From Salana multivorans (lineage in GTDB: Bacteria > Actinomycetota > Actinomycetes > Actinomycetales > Beutenbergiaceae): 64,000 bases of DNA. Of the stretch, positions 16,135 to 26,300 are shown piece after piece. Location of the stretch: NCBI RefSeq assembly GCF_003751805.1, contig NZ_RKHQ01000001.1, positions 2,542,001 to 2,606,000 of the forward strand, written 5' to 3'. The notes below the pieces were generated by a model that ran no database searches, was not told where the DNA came from, and worked only from the letters and a program-made list of their open reading frames with translations. How positions within the stretch are numbered: position 1 is the first letter of the stretch; the number at the start of each line of letters is the position of its first letter. The translations under genes were made by a program, and so were the position numbers.

Positions 16135-19100
16135 TCAGCGATCGCCGTTCGGGCCCGTGAACGCGACGCCGATGACCCGCACGTAGGTGACGCCCCCCGA
16201 GCCCTTCGAGCTGTTGCACGAGCGGCAGAGCACCACGAGGTTCTCCGACTGCCCGCTGAACTCGACCCGCTCGCGTTGGGTGGCGTTGTGGCCGTGGGTC
16301 TTCCAGTGCACGGCGAGCGACTGAGCGTGGTCGAGCGTTGCGCTGGTGAGGGCGGCATCGTGGGCGGGACGCGAGCCGGTCCCCGGGCAGCGGAAGGTGA
16401 GGCCGTCGGGATTGCGCAGCGGCGCGAGCTTGGCCGGCAGGTGGTGGAGGTAGGCGTTGGTCCCGCCGTAGAACACGTTGCGGATCGTCAGACCGTCGTA
16501 GGTCTCGCGGAGGTTCTCGCCGTCGATCGTGTACGTCGTCTGGTTCTCGTTGCCCGTCGCCAGCGTGTACGCGGGTCCACCGGCCCGGAGCTGCTCCGCG
16601 AGCAGGTCGGCCTTGACACCGAAGCTCGCGGGCCCGTTCCTGCTCCGCGGTCCGGCCCGCCCGGTGTCCCACTGGAGCATGGCGAACCCGTGTTCGGTGA
16701 CGATCTTCACCACCTTGGCGATCTTCTTCTCCGCGGCGACGAAGACGCGCCGTCCGACGAGGTCGGTGTGGTCGCCCCCACCGAGCGCCACGGCTGGGGT
16801 GTCGCCGTCCTCGCGCTGGACGTGGATGTGGAACCTCCCGCTCGTCTCCTGCAGCGACGCGGCTCGCAGACCGTGCTCGGACGTGAGCCCGGGCAGCGCC
16901 GCGCGAACGGTCTCCGGCGTCGCGCCCGGTCGCGCGAGCAGCGCTCGGGCGGCGCGGAGCGCGGGACCGAGGGCGCCGTCGTCCCGCGCACCCGGCCCGC
17001 GGGACCGGCCACCACGCGTGAGCCTGCCCATGGCGCGCTTGCCGAACCGGACCGCGGTGTCGACGACCTTGTCGATCAGCTTCCCGACCGGGCGCTGCAC
17101 GGTCTGCAGGATCGACTTGATCTTCGCCGCGATGCCGCCGAGCCCGAGCAGGCTCGCGAACCCGCTGATGATCATCGGGACGGTCCTGGCCATCGTGTTC
17201 TCGATGAGCGACGCCACCGCGCCGACGCCGCCCCGCGCGATCGACTCGACGGAGTCCAGCACCGAGCCGACGAAGTCCTTCAGCCGGGCCGCGTTCTCGA
17301 CGAACCACATAACGGCGTCGTAGATCATCCGGCAGGCCTTGATGAACGCCGCCGCGGGGTTGAGCAGCGAGATCAGCCACGTGACGCCGGCCGTGATGAC
17401 CTTGGTGACGACGAAGTCCTGGATCTTCTCCACGACCTGCTCGTACAGGTTCGTCACCTTGCCGGCGATCCACTCCCACAGCCCGCCGATGCCCTTGGTC
17501 ACGAGGAGCTGGATCACCTCGACGCCGCGCTCGACCGCCGCCATCGCGCGCTCGCCGATCCGCTTGACGATCCGGGCGCGCAGGTTCGCCCACGTCGCGC
17601 CGATGAGCTGCAGCACGAGCGTGATGACGCCCTTGAGGTCGAGCGTCTCCGGCACCTCGATGCCCGCCTCGGCCAGCGCGCCGAACAGCCACTCCTGCAG
17701 CCCGCGCTTGAGGTGCGTGGCGATGTTCCCGACGAACTGCCCGACCCCGGCGCGGATCGCCCCGACGAAGTTGCCGAGGAAGCCGATCGGGTCCTGGATG
17801 ATCTGGTCGACCGCGCCCGCCGCGCGGGCGAGCACGCCCGTCAGCATGTCCTTCATCTTCAGGATCGTCGTGATGGCGCCGCCGACGGCGTCCCGCGCGC
17901 GGTCGATGAGCCCCCGGTTGGCCTCGCGCATGGCCGTGACCCGCTCGTCGACGGCCGCGCTGGCCTCGACGTAGCGCGCGGCCAGGTCGTCGGCGAGCGC
18001 GGTGGCCTTCTCGTCGATCGAGGTCTCGAGCTGGGTGAACCCGGTCCCGACCTCGGTCGCCGCCTGCTGCGCGACCTGCCGCTCCTGCGCCGGCCGGGAG
18101 GCGACGAACTCCGCGATCTGCGCGCGACCGGCCTGGACCGCGGCGCTCGCGCGGCCGAGCTCGGCCGAGACCGTGTCGGCGATCTGCTCGACGAGGGCCG
18201 TCATCCGGGCGGTGTAGAGGGCCCGGGAGCTCTCGATGATCCGGTTCACCTCGGGCGGCGGGCTGGTCAGCTTGTCAGCGATCCAGTCGGTCCAGCCGAG
18301 GGCGCCGCCGTACCGCCGGTCGCGGAACGCCGCCATCTCCTGGTCGTGGTGGTTCTGGAACGCCTGGGCGGCTGCCTGCTCGCCCGCGACGAACTGCTGC
18401 TCGACGCTGGGACCGATCCCGGCCAGGATCCCCTCCACCGTCGTCCTCGTCGCGTCGAAGATCGCGTGGATCCGTCCGGTGACGCGGGCGCGCATCTGGG
18501 CGGTGCGGTCAGCGGCGCCGCCCTGGCTCGTGTGGGCCGCGGCCAGCCCGGTGTCGCGGGCACCGACCATGGCGACGCTCGCCTGGGCGCCGGCCGCCTC
18601 GGCGCCCGCCCGGGCGCCCGCGAGCACCGTGGCCTCCTCGGCGCGGACCTCGCCGGGCGCCGTCGCGCTGTGCGCCTCGCCCGCGCGCTTCGCGTCGAGC
18701 GCGCCGGTCAGCTCCGGCTCGTTGGATCGGGCGAGCTGCTCCTCCGTGACGTTCGCCCGTGCCATCTGGTCCGAGACGGCGGCCGGACCGGCCGCCAGGT
18801 TCGTCTGCTCCGCCGGCAGCGGCTGGGGCACCGCCTCGGCCGCGTGGATCGCGGGCGCCGGGACGACGACGGGGGGCGCCAGCCGCTCCGGCTCCTCGAC
18901 GGGGACCTGGCTCGTGCTCGGCGCGGCGGTCGTCGCCTCGGCGACGGGCGCCGCCGCCTGCGTCTGGCCGGCGGCGACGGTCTGCCGGACGGAGGTCGCG
19001 ACGGCGGGGTCGGGGCGTGACTGGGCGTCGGCCTCCTCGAGCGTGCGCGGCTGCTGCTGCGCGATGGCCTGGTGGACGGCCGCGATGAAGGCCGCCCGAT

Positions 19101-20013
19101 CGAACGGTCGGGGCTCGGCCGCCGCCATGTCGTCCGCCTGGCCGGCCTTGGCGATGGCCTCCCGCTCGCCGCTGGGCGCAGCGGCCGCCCGGACGCCGGC
19201 GGCCCCGGCCGCCGCCGGGGCGCCGTGCTGCTTGAGCGTCCGCGCCGCGCCGGCGACCCGTGCCTTGGCGCGGGCCAGGCCGGGGGAGGAGGCTGCCGAC
19301 CGGGTCGGCGTCGCGGCTCCCGCGGCCTCGCTCGCGGACTCCGCCGCCCCGGGGGTCGCCGCGACCTCGGTGGCCGCGAGGGCGGGCCCGGCGCTCGACT
19401 CGTCCGTCGTGGCGGTGGACGCTCCCTCGGTCGGGCCGGTGGCCGCCGCCGGATCGGCGGGCACCGGCCCCTCCCGGGCCGCGTCCGATGCGGGAGCTGC
19501 ACCCCCGGGCACGGCGCCGGCCGACGTCTCGGTCGGTCCGACGGCCGTCACCGGCTGGGCCGCCGTCGGCTCGGGGGTTGCGCTTGCAGGCCCCGCCGGC
19601 GTCGAGGCGGACGCCGGTGTCTGCGACGCGGCCGCCGGCACCCCGCTCACGGCGCCAGCCGTCGGCGTGCCCGTCGTCGTGGCGCCCTCCTGCGCGGCCG
19701 CCGGCCCGACGGCCCCGGCGACCCCGGCCGCGTCGCGCCCCGACGCGGCGGGGGCCGAGGCCGTCGTGGCACGTCCCGCGGCGGCGACCGGCCCCACGCC
19801 GAGAGGCCCGACGCCGACCGACCCGACGGCGCCGGCTCCGATCGAGGCGCGGACGCCCGAGGAGCGCACGAGGGTGGCCACCGCGCCGTTCCCGGCGCTC
19901 GCCTGGAGCCGCATGAGCGCCACCGGTGGGGTCGGTGCCGGACGGCGCGGGCGCGAGTCGTCGCGCGCGGTCGGACCCGCGCGCGCATCGAGACGGGACC
20001 GCGACGCCGCCAT
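16135..20013 (-). CDS. Putative CIS effector: leader motif, helical translocation-like region, C-terminal HNH nuclease
   Basis: 1292 residues from ATG at 20013; no clear ribosome site, and upstream GTG starts are possible. Residues 33-48 read LMRLQASAGNGAVATL, matching the motif at 43-55 of the DUF4157 protein. Then come an Ala/Thr/Pro-rich disordered stretch to about 430, long Ala/Glu/Gln-rich helices, and a block of amphipathic and hydrophobic helices near 741-990 (FLGNFVGAIRAGVGQFVGNI, ITAGVTWLISLLNPAAAFIK) that may cross or disturb membranes. The C-terminus has an HNH-like signature: DH at about 1228-1229, Asn 1258 in SENLVVL, and CRSCNSSKG (Cys 1263 and 1266, Lys 1270). This fits a DNA-cutting toxin carried by the injection system. 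It lies between the AAA+ ATPase gene and the sheath operon. No signal peptide is visible. Nuclease activity and cargo status are inferred from motifs and context. Confidence 0.8.
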   Translation of the reverse strand: MAASRSRLDARAGPTARDDSRPRRPAPTPPVALMRLQASAGNGAVATLVRSSGVRASIGAGAVGSVGVGPLGVGPVAAAGRATTASAPAASGRDAAGVAGAVGPAAAQEGATTTGTPTAGAVSGVPAAASQTPASASTPAGPASATPEPTAAQPVTAVGPTETSAGAVPGGAAPASDAAREGPVPADPAAATGPTEGASTATTDESSAGPALAATEVAATPGAAESASEAAGAATPTRSAASSPGLARAKARVAGAARTLKQHGAPAAAGAAGVRAAAAPSGEREAIAKAGQADDMAAAEPRPFDRAAFIAAVHQAIAQQQPRTLEEADAQSRPDPAVATSVRQTVAAGQTQAAAPVAEATTAAPSTSQVPVEEPERLAPPVVVPAPAIHAAEAVPQPLPAEQTNLAAGPAAVSDQMARANVTEEQLARSNEPELTGALDAKRAGEAHSATAPGEVRAEEATVLAGARAGAEAAGAQASVAMVGARDTGLAAAHTSQGGAADRTAQMRARVTGRIHAIFDATRTTVEGILAGIGPSVEQQFVAGEQAAAQAFQNHHDQEMAAFRDRRYGGALGWTDWIADKLTSPPPEVNRIIESSRALYTARMTALVEQIADTVSAELGRASAAVQAGRAQIAEFVASRPAQERQVAQQAATEVGTGFTQLETSIDEKATALADDLAARYVEASAAVDERVTAMREANRGLIDRARDAVGGAITTILKMKDMLTGVLARAAGAVDQIIQDPIGFLGNFVGAIRAGVGQFVGNIATHLKRGLQEWLFGALAEAGIEVPETLDLKGVITLVLQLIGATWANLRARIVKRIGERAMAAVERGVEVIQLLVTKGIGGLWEWIAGKVTNLYEQVVEKIQDFVVTKVITAGVTWLISLLNPAAAFIKACRMIYDAVMWFVENAARLKDFVGSVLDSVESIARGGVGAVASLIENTMARTVPMIISGFASLLGLGGIAAKIKSILQTVQRPVGKLIDKVVDTAVRFGKRAMGRLTRGGRSRGPGARDDGALGPALRAARALLARPGATPETVRAALPGLTSEHGLRAASLQETSGRFHIHVQREDGDTPAVALGGGDHTDLVGRRVFVAAEKKIAKVVKIVTEHGFAMLQWDTGRAGPRSRNGPASFGVKADLLAEQLRAGGPAYTLATGNENQTTYTIDGENLRETYDGLTIRNVFYGGTNAYLHHLPAKLAPLRNPDGLTFRCPGTGSRPAHDAALTSATLDHAQSLAVHWKTHGHNATQRERVEFSGQSENLVVLCRSCNSSKGSGGVTYVRVIGVAFTGPNGDR

Positions 20014-20278
20014 GCGTCGAGGGTCGTCGACGCGCGCGTCGGCGAACGGACGGTTCGGGCGCCCGCGAGGGCAGAGGCGGCTGCACCTTCGGGCGTCCCG
20101 CGCGGGACCGGTGTCCACGGGAGAGCCGGATCGCCGAGCGCGTCCGGTCCCCGGGTGGACACCGCGGCCACGGCGTCCACCGACGGCTCGGGTGGTGTTC
20201 GGCAGCCGGTCGTGGGGTGGCCACGGCGGGGGCGGCCTGACCGCGCGCACGGGTCGACGCCCCTGCGCGGGGCCGGGC

Positions 20279-22387
20279 TCAGGGACGCTCGACCAGCTCC
20301 CAGTAGGGCCCGAACTCCTGCTCGATCGTGAGCCGGCCGAGCTTGCGGAACTCGCGGTGGATGCCCGAGACGACGTGCGACATCCGGAGCACGCCGTCGT
20401 CGGCGGCCGCGAGGTAGGCGGCCGTGATCGCGGCCGAGCGGATCGCGCCGCCCGCCATCTCGAACGCCTCGGCGCAGAACGCGAGATCGACGTCCGCCTC
20501 CCGCGGGAGCGCCGTGCCGAGCGAGCGGTCCCACAGCGCGAGCCGGTGTCCGACGTCGGGCAGCGGGAAGTCGACCAGCACGTCGAGGCGCCGGGTGAAC
20601 GCCTCGTCGATGTTCGCCCGCAGGTTGGTCGCGAGGATGCACAGTCCGTCGAACGACTCCAGCCGCTGGAGCAGGTAGGCGCTCTCCAGGTTCGCGTAGC
20701 GGTCGTGGGAGTCGCGCACCTCGGTGCGCCGGCCGAACAGCGCGTCCGCCTCGTCGAACAGCAGCACCGCGTTGACCCCGGCGGCGCCGACGAAGATCCG
20801 CTCGATGTTCTTCTCGGTCTCGCCGATGTACTTGCTGACGACGGTGGCGAGGTCCACCACGAACAGCTCGAGCCCGAGGTCGGCGGCCACGACCTCGGCC
20901 GACATCGTCTTCCCGGTGCCGGAGTCGCCGGCGAACAGCGCGGCGACGCCGATGCCACGCCCGCCCCCTGGGCGCATCCGCCAGTCACCGAGCACCCGCT
21001 CGCGGAACCGGGCGCGCAGCGAGATCTCGCGCAGCGACGCGAGGATCGGGGCCGGCAGCACGAGGTCGTCCCAGCCGACGCCCGGCGTCACGCGTCGCGC
21101 GAGCCGCTCCAGCGCGGAGCTGTTCTCGGCGAGCGCGCCCTGCCGGACGTGCTCCGGCGTCAGCGCGCCGCGCAGCTGCGAGAGCTGGCGCGCCGTCCGC
21201 GCGGCCCTGACCACCTGCTCGGGCCGCAGCCGGAACGGCGCGGCCGCGGCCGTCGCTGCGCCCTCGCCGGGCCGCCCACCGACCACCGACCCCTCACCCG
21301 ACCCGTCGCTCACCACGTCGGCGTCGATCCCGAGCGTCCGGTCCCACAGCGCGAGCCGCTCGGCGACGGTGCTCTCGGGCACCTCGAGCCGCAGCGGAGC
21401 GACCGAGCTCCACTCCGGGTCCCAGCCGAGCGCCCCGACGGTGACGACGGTGGCGCGCGGGTCGAGCAGTCGGTGCAGCACGGCCGGCCGCTCGGCGAGC
21501 TGGTCCAGCCCGCACACGACGAGACCGGCCCCGGTCAGCAGCGCCTCCCGGACGGCGGTGCGGGCGAGCACGTCGGCGTCGGGGTGCTGGGCGAGCGCCG
21601 CTGCGTCGAGCAGGAGCGCGCCGCGACGCAGCCGGCCGAGCGCGTCGAGCGCGAGCAGCCGGCCCGACCCCGTCGCGCCCTCGCGCAGGTGGACCAGCCG
21701 CTGCCCGAGGCTGAGCGCGAGGGCGAGCTCGCTGCCGTCGCCCCACTCGACCGGGTCGGGTGCGAGGAGCAGGTCCCGCAGCGCGGCGTCCGGCGTCCGG
21801 GAGCCGAGCAGGTGGTCGACCACCCGGTCGGGCACGCGCAGGCACCGCGAGGGGAGCGGCCGGTCCGGCTCGTCGAGGGTGAGGAGACCGCTCTCGATGA
21901 GCGGCCCGTGCTGCAGCCGGTGTCGCGCCGACGCCGACGCGATCGGCAGCCCGCACAGCGCGAGCGCCACGGCGGCCGACGGTCGGCGCCGCGTCACGTC
22001 GTCGTTGAGGTAGCCGAACAGGAGGTCGAGACGCGGGTCGAGCTCGCCGGCCAGCGCGACGAGGAGGAGCTCCACGTCGAGCGCGTCGAGCCCGAACGTC
22101 AGCTCGAGGTCGCGCAGCGGCAGCGCGGGACCGTCCTCGGCGAGCACCGCGTCCGCCCGGGCCTCGATGTCCGCGACGCGCTCCCGGTCGGGGCCGGCGA
22201 GGCCGTCGCCGGCGGCGTCCGGCGCGCCGCGGGCGAGCAGGTGGTCCACCATCGCGTCGTCGACGTAGAGCCCGCGGAACGGGTCGTCCGGGTTGTGGTC
22301 GCCGCCACGCCGCGCGGCGACGAGAGCCTCCACCCGCTCCTGGACGGCGAGGAGCCGCTCGAGCAGGTGGGTCGTCCCGGGCGTCAC
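20279..22387 (-). CDS. AAA+ ATPase of the contractile injection system (Afp15/Pvc15-like)
   Basis: 702 residues from a GTG overlapping the DUF4255 stop (GTGA). The N-terminal half is helical with a winged-helix character (LRDLELTFGLDALDVELLLVA, FGYLNDDVTRRRPS). It also holds a degenerate P-loop-like region around LLALDALGRLRRGALLLDAAAL. The C-terminal AAA+ module has a perfect Walker A (GDSGTGKT, 487-494), Walker B (VLLFDEADALFG), sensor/second-region motifs (ATNLRANIDEAFTRRLD with the arginine finger) and a pore-loop-like SKYIGETEKNI. This family is a core gene of almost every eCIS and is needed for assembly or for loading cargo, although its exact role is unsettled. Its place directly before the effector gene is consistent with cargo handling. 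Confidence 0.93.
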   Translation of the reverse strand: MTPGTTHLLERLLAVQERVEALVAARRGGDHNPDDPFRGLYVDDAMVDHLLARGAPDAAGDGLAGPDRERVADIEARADAVLAEDGPALPLRDLELTFGLDALDVELLLVALAGELDPRLDLLFGYLNDDVTRRRPSAAVALALCGLPIASASARHRLQHGPLIESGLLTLDEPDRPLPSRCLRVPDRVVDHLLGSRTPDAALRDLLLAPDPVEWGDGSELALALSLGQRLVHLREGATGSGRLLALDALGRLRRGALLLDAAALAQHPDADVLARTAVREALLTGAGLVVCGLDQLAERPAVLHRLLDPRATVVTVGALGWDPEWSSVAPLRLEVPESTVAERLALWDRTLGIDADVVSDGSGEGSVVGGRPGEGAATAAAAPFRLRPEQVVRAARTARQLSQLRGALTPEHVRQGALAENSSALERLARRVTPGVGWDDLVLPAPILASLREISLRARFRERVLGDWRMRPGGGRGIGVAALFAGDSGTGKTMSAEVVAADLGLELFVVDLATVVSKYIGETEKNIERIFVGAAGVNAVLLFDEADALFGRRTEVRDSHDRYANLESAYLLQRLESFDGLCILATNLRANIDEAFTRRLDVLVDFPLPDVGHRLALWDRSLGTALPREADVDLAFCAEAFEMAGGAIRSAAITAAYLAAADDGVLRMSHVVSGIHREFRKLGRLTIEQEFGPYWELVERP

Positions 22388-23304
22388 GACGACGTCCGGC
22401 GGCGCCCGCGCCGCGCCTGCGCGCCGAGATCGAGCCCGAGACCACGCGCCGCCGTGCCGTCCGTGCCGGCACCGTCCTCGCCGGGGTCGCCGGTGCCCGC
22501 GGCGCCATCCGGTGCGTCGGCGTCCCGCGCGGAGCCGGCACCCGAGCCCGAGCCGCCGCGGCCGGTGCCGCCCGCGCGGCCGCCCGCGCCGGAACCACCT
22601 CGCCCCCCGCGCGCCCCGCCGCTGCTGCCGTCACCGCCACCACCGCGGTCGTCGCCACCACCCGCGGCTGCGCCGTCCCCCGTCGCCGGCGGCGGGACGT
22701 GCCGCTGGACGCCGGCGTCGGTGCCGCCGGTCCCGTCGGTCCCCGCCATGTCGAGCAGCAGACCCTCGCGCACGGGCGGCGCGATGTGGTCGTCGACGGG
22801 CACGTCGGCCGGCACGATGACCGCGACGTCGACGGACGGCTTGAGCTCCCCGCCCAGCGCGCTCCAGATGTCGGCGAGCCCGCGGTCCTCCGGCGGCGGG
22901 AGCGCGACGAGGAGCGGTGCGCTGATGCCCGAGTCCGCGAGCGCCCCGACCGGCCGGTACCCGGGCAGGGTCGGCAGCCCGAGCAGCCGGACGAGGACCG
23001 TGTCGAGCAGCCGGTGCTCGTCCTCCGGCCGCTGCGTCCACGCCGTCACGAGGTAGGAGAGCCGGAACACCGGCGGCGGGGACATCCGCCGGGTGACGAG
23101 CCCGTCGTCGCCGCGCAGCTCGATGACCCCGCGGCTGCGCCGGCGCGGGTCCTCGCGCAGGTCGTAGAGGTAGAGGGAGATGGTCGGGGCGTTGCGTCGC
23201 GCCGCCCACTCCTTCGTCGGCGCGTCGAGCACGACGTCGACGTCGGACCCGGCCAGCGCCGAGCGCACGGTCTCCTTGAGCAGGTCGTCCACCTGGGGGA
23301 TCAC
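22384..23304 (-). CDS. DUF4255 tail terminator/cap protein (Pvc16-like) with disordered C-terminal tail
   Basis: 306 residues from GTG, 12 bases after the beta-propeller gene's stop. Residues 1-185 match the DUF4255/Pvc16 N-terminal domain: IPQVDDLLKETVRSALAGSD, ISLYLYDLREDPRRRSRG, FRLSYLVTAWTQRPEDEHRLLDTVL and a C-terminal VPADVPVDDHIAPP. These proteins cap the distal end of sheath and tube. The remaining 120 residues are Gly/Asp/Ala-rich and disordered, ending in a basic ARRGRRRTSS, and include one VQR motif near residue 200 like those in the 899-residue protein. The tail is not part of the standard domain and could recruit cargo or membrane factors. Confidence 0.9.
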   Translation of the reverse strand: MIPQVDDLLKETVRSALAGSDVDVVLDAPTKEWAARRNAPTISLYLYDLREDPRRRSRGVIELRGDDGLVTRRMSPPPVFRLSYLVTAWTQRPEDEHRLLDTVLVRLLGLPTLPGYRPVGALADSGISAPLLVALPPPEDRGLADIWSALGGELKPSVDVAVIVPADVPVDDHIAPPVREGLLLDMAGTDGTGGTDAGVQRHVPPPATGDGAAAGGGDDRGGGGDGSSGGARGGRGGSGAGGRAGGTGRGGSGSGAGSARDADAPDGAAGTGDPGEDGAGTDGTAARGLGLDLGAQARRGRRRTSS

Positions 23305-23316
23305 GGGACCACCCGC

Positions 23317-26300
23317 CTAGTTCCGGTAGAGGAAGTTGGGGGCCTGGGTCGTGTTCTGCACGACGAGCACGCGCGAGCGCGCGTCGCCCCAGCCCGGCGG
23401 CGCGCCCGACGGCGCGGTGAGCGCGAGCAGGTCGCGGTCGTCGAGGAGCCCGTCGTTGAGCGCGAGGACGGTCGTGGCGAACGTCCCGTTGGTAGCGACG
23501 GTGACCGCGCCGGGGTTCGACGTGACGCCCCGGCTCCACGCGAGCGAGACCTGCTGACCGGGCGGGAACCAGTACCCCATGACGGTGATCGGCGTCCCCG
23601 TCCGCATGACCGAGCTCGCCAGGCGGAGCTGCGCGAGCCGCAGCTCGACGGTGGAGCTCGCCGCGTCGTCGGAGGCATCGACCCGGACGCTCGCGTCGAC
23701 GCTGCCGGGCGGGACGGGGGTCGACGTGACGGACGCCGTGAGCGTCGTCGTGGTCGGCGGCGTCACGGGCCCGACGCTCGGCGCGGGCTGCGAGCGCTCC
23801 ACCGGCGCCGGCGGGGTCACGGGCCCGGTGGCGGCGACGGCGGCGGTGAGCACGACCTGTGCGCCGGCGGCGATGCTGCCGAGCTGGCACCGGTCCGACG
23901 CGGCCAGGCACGCGCCCGTGCTCGACCCGCTGGCCGTCGGCACGAGCCCGGCCGGCCAGACGACGTCGAGCGCGGAGCCGGGGGCGGGCGACCCGCCGTG
24001 GTTGCGCACGGTGATCCGCACCTCGCCGCTCTGCCCGCCCTGCCACAGCACGGGCAGCGCCGAGTCCGTCACGGCGACCGGCGTCGTGACCTCGATCGTG
24101 ACGCCGAGGTCGGGCGGTCCCGGCAGGGTCGGGGTCGGGGTGGGAGTCGTCGGCGTCGGCGTCGGGGTGGGGAGGCCGGCGGGCTGCCAGGCCGGGTCGG
24201 TCTGGCGCGAGGGGTCGTCGGTCGCCCACCGCACGTCGCTGCCGTCGACCCGCACGGTCGCGATGTCGGTCGACGCGGACAGACCGGCGTGCTGCGCCAT
24301 GAACGCGATCCGCTCGCCGTCCGGCGACCACGCGGGCTGGGCGGGGTTGACGAGAGAGCCCCACTGCCGCGCGTCGGCCCGCGACGTCGCGTCGAGCACG
24401 ACGATGGACTCCCCGGCCTCGACCGTCCCGGCGGCGCCGGTTCCCGTGACCCGGACGATCGCGAGCGAGCCGCGCGCGTCGACGACGGTGCCGCCGCCGG
24501 ACGCCGCCGGCACCGAGAGGTCGGCGACGACGAGACGGCTGGAGTCGGGCGACCACGCGGGGTGCCGGCCGAGCACCGGTCGCTGGCCGGTGCAGGTCGT
24601 CGCGCAGCCGACACCGACGCGGAGCTGGCGCGCCTGACGCGTGGCGACGTCGACCAGGTGGATGCCGAGGTCGACCGGCTCTCCGGCCGGACGGCCGTCG
24701 ACGCGGCTGAGCGCGATCGTCCTGCCGTCGAGCGACCACGCCGGGTCGAGCTCGCCGATCCCCTCGGTCTCGCTCGCGAGCAGCTCCTCGACGGCGCCGG
24801 TCGCGAGCGTCACGACCATCACCCGGCCGGGGCCGTAGCCGGCGGGAGCCGTCGAGGTCTGGGCCTCGCCCTGGGCCAGCGCGGGGTAGCGGACGAAGGC
24901 GAGCCGCGTGCCGTCGGGGGAGAAGACGGGGTCGACGTCGCGCGCGCCCGTCTCGGTCTCGTACGCCAGCGGCGACATGACGGGGACGCCGTTCCAGTCG
25001 ACCACCCCGAGGACGCGCTCGGGCGCGTCCACCTCGCCCTCGCTCTCGACGTAGACGTCCGTCGAGAACGCGAGCAGGTCGCCGTCGCTGCTGTAGGCGG
25101 GCTGACGCTCGTCCGGCCACCACAGGTACTCCCACGGCTCGATCAGGACCTCCTGGTCCAGGACCGTGCGGCGCTGGCTGTAGTCGGTGGCGCGCACGTC
25201 GTGGATCGCGCCCTGGCTGGAGTTGCTCGTCACCTCGAGCTGGGCCGCCCACTCGACGTCGCCGCCCGGGATCTCGTACGGGCTCCAGGTGCTGAGCCAG
25301 GTGGGGTGCGTCCGGCTCGTGAGCGGCTCGGAGGACCCGCGCTCCTGCCACTGGACCACCGCCGCGCCGTTCGGCTCGTTCGCGGTCCGGTCGCGCAGCG
25401 CCACCTCGGCCGTCCACGGGCTGCCGAGCGGGGAGTCGGCCGTCGTCGTGAAGGCGAGGTCGCTGCCCTCCTCCCACGTCGCGCTCCCGCTCCACGCCGG
25501 CTCGCTGCCCTGGACGCGGGCGCCGGGGTCCGCGGCGTACGGGTCGACCGGGGCGCCGCACCCGCCGCCGTCGACCACGATGTAGGAGTCGCACTGCAGC
25601 ACGACGATCGACCCGTCCGGCCGGACGGCATCGCTGCGCGCCGCGATCGCGATCGAGTCGACGTAGGAGATCCCGTCGTACCAGGCGATGACGTCGACGG
25701 CGGACGGCTGCGTCTCGTCGGTCGGGGTGTCGGTGAGCCGCTGGGCCGCGCCGCCGTCCCCGTCCCGGGAGACCGCCCACAGGTCGCTCGGCTCGCCCGA
25801 CGCCGTGTTCGACGCGTAGACGATCACGCCGTGCTCGCCGGCCCACGTCGGCCAGGTCTGGTCGCCGGGGCCGCCGGCGACGACGACGATCTCCGGCGGC
25901 TGGGCGCACGGGTCGGCGTCGGTGATCGGCGCGACGACGACGTCGAAGTCGCCGCCGCGGTCGGTGGCCCAGGCGACCCACTCGCCGCTCGGGTCGAGGA
26001 CGGGGTGGCTCTTGCGGGAGTCGTCGCAGGTCAGCCGGACGTCGCCCTGCCAGTTGGCCAGCGTCACGTAGATGTCGCCGTTCGGGAACAGGTTCTCCTC
26101 GCCGCCCTCGGTCCAGGCGCCGGAGCTGATCCAGACGGACATGCTGCCGTAGTAGCCGTCCGGCTCGAGGATGCTGGCCTGCTCGGTGATCCGGCCGCCC
26201 TGCTGCCCGAGCCAGCCGTAGCCCTCCTCGCCGCGCGTGAGCGACTCGGTGGCGACCGCGGTGCCGTCGTCGGTGAATGCCAGGCGGGGCCGGTCGACGC

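Noticed and set aside
23700-24200. Short GTCGGCG/GGGGTC-type repeats near the end of the beta-propeller gene, considered as a CRISPR-like or satellite array.
   Set aside because: They encode a Thr/Pro linker in frame, have no regular spacers, and reflect codon repetition.
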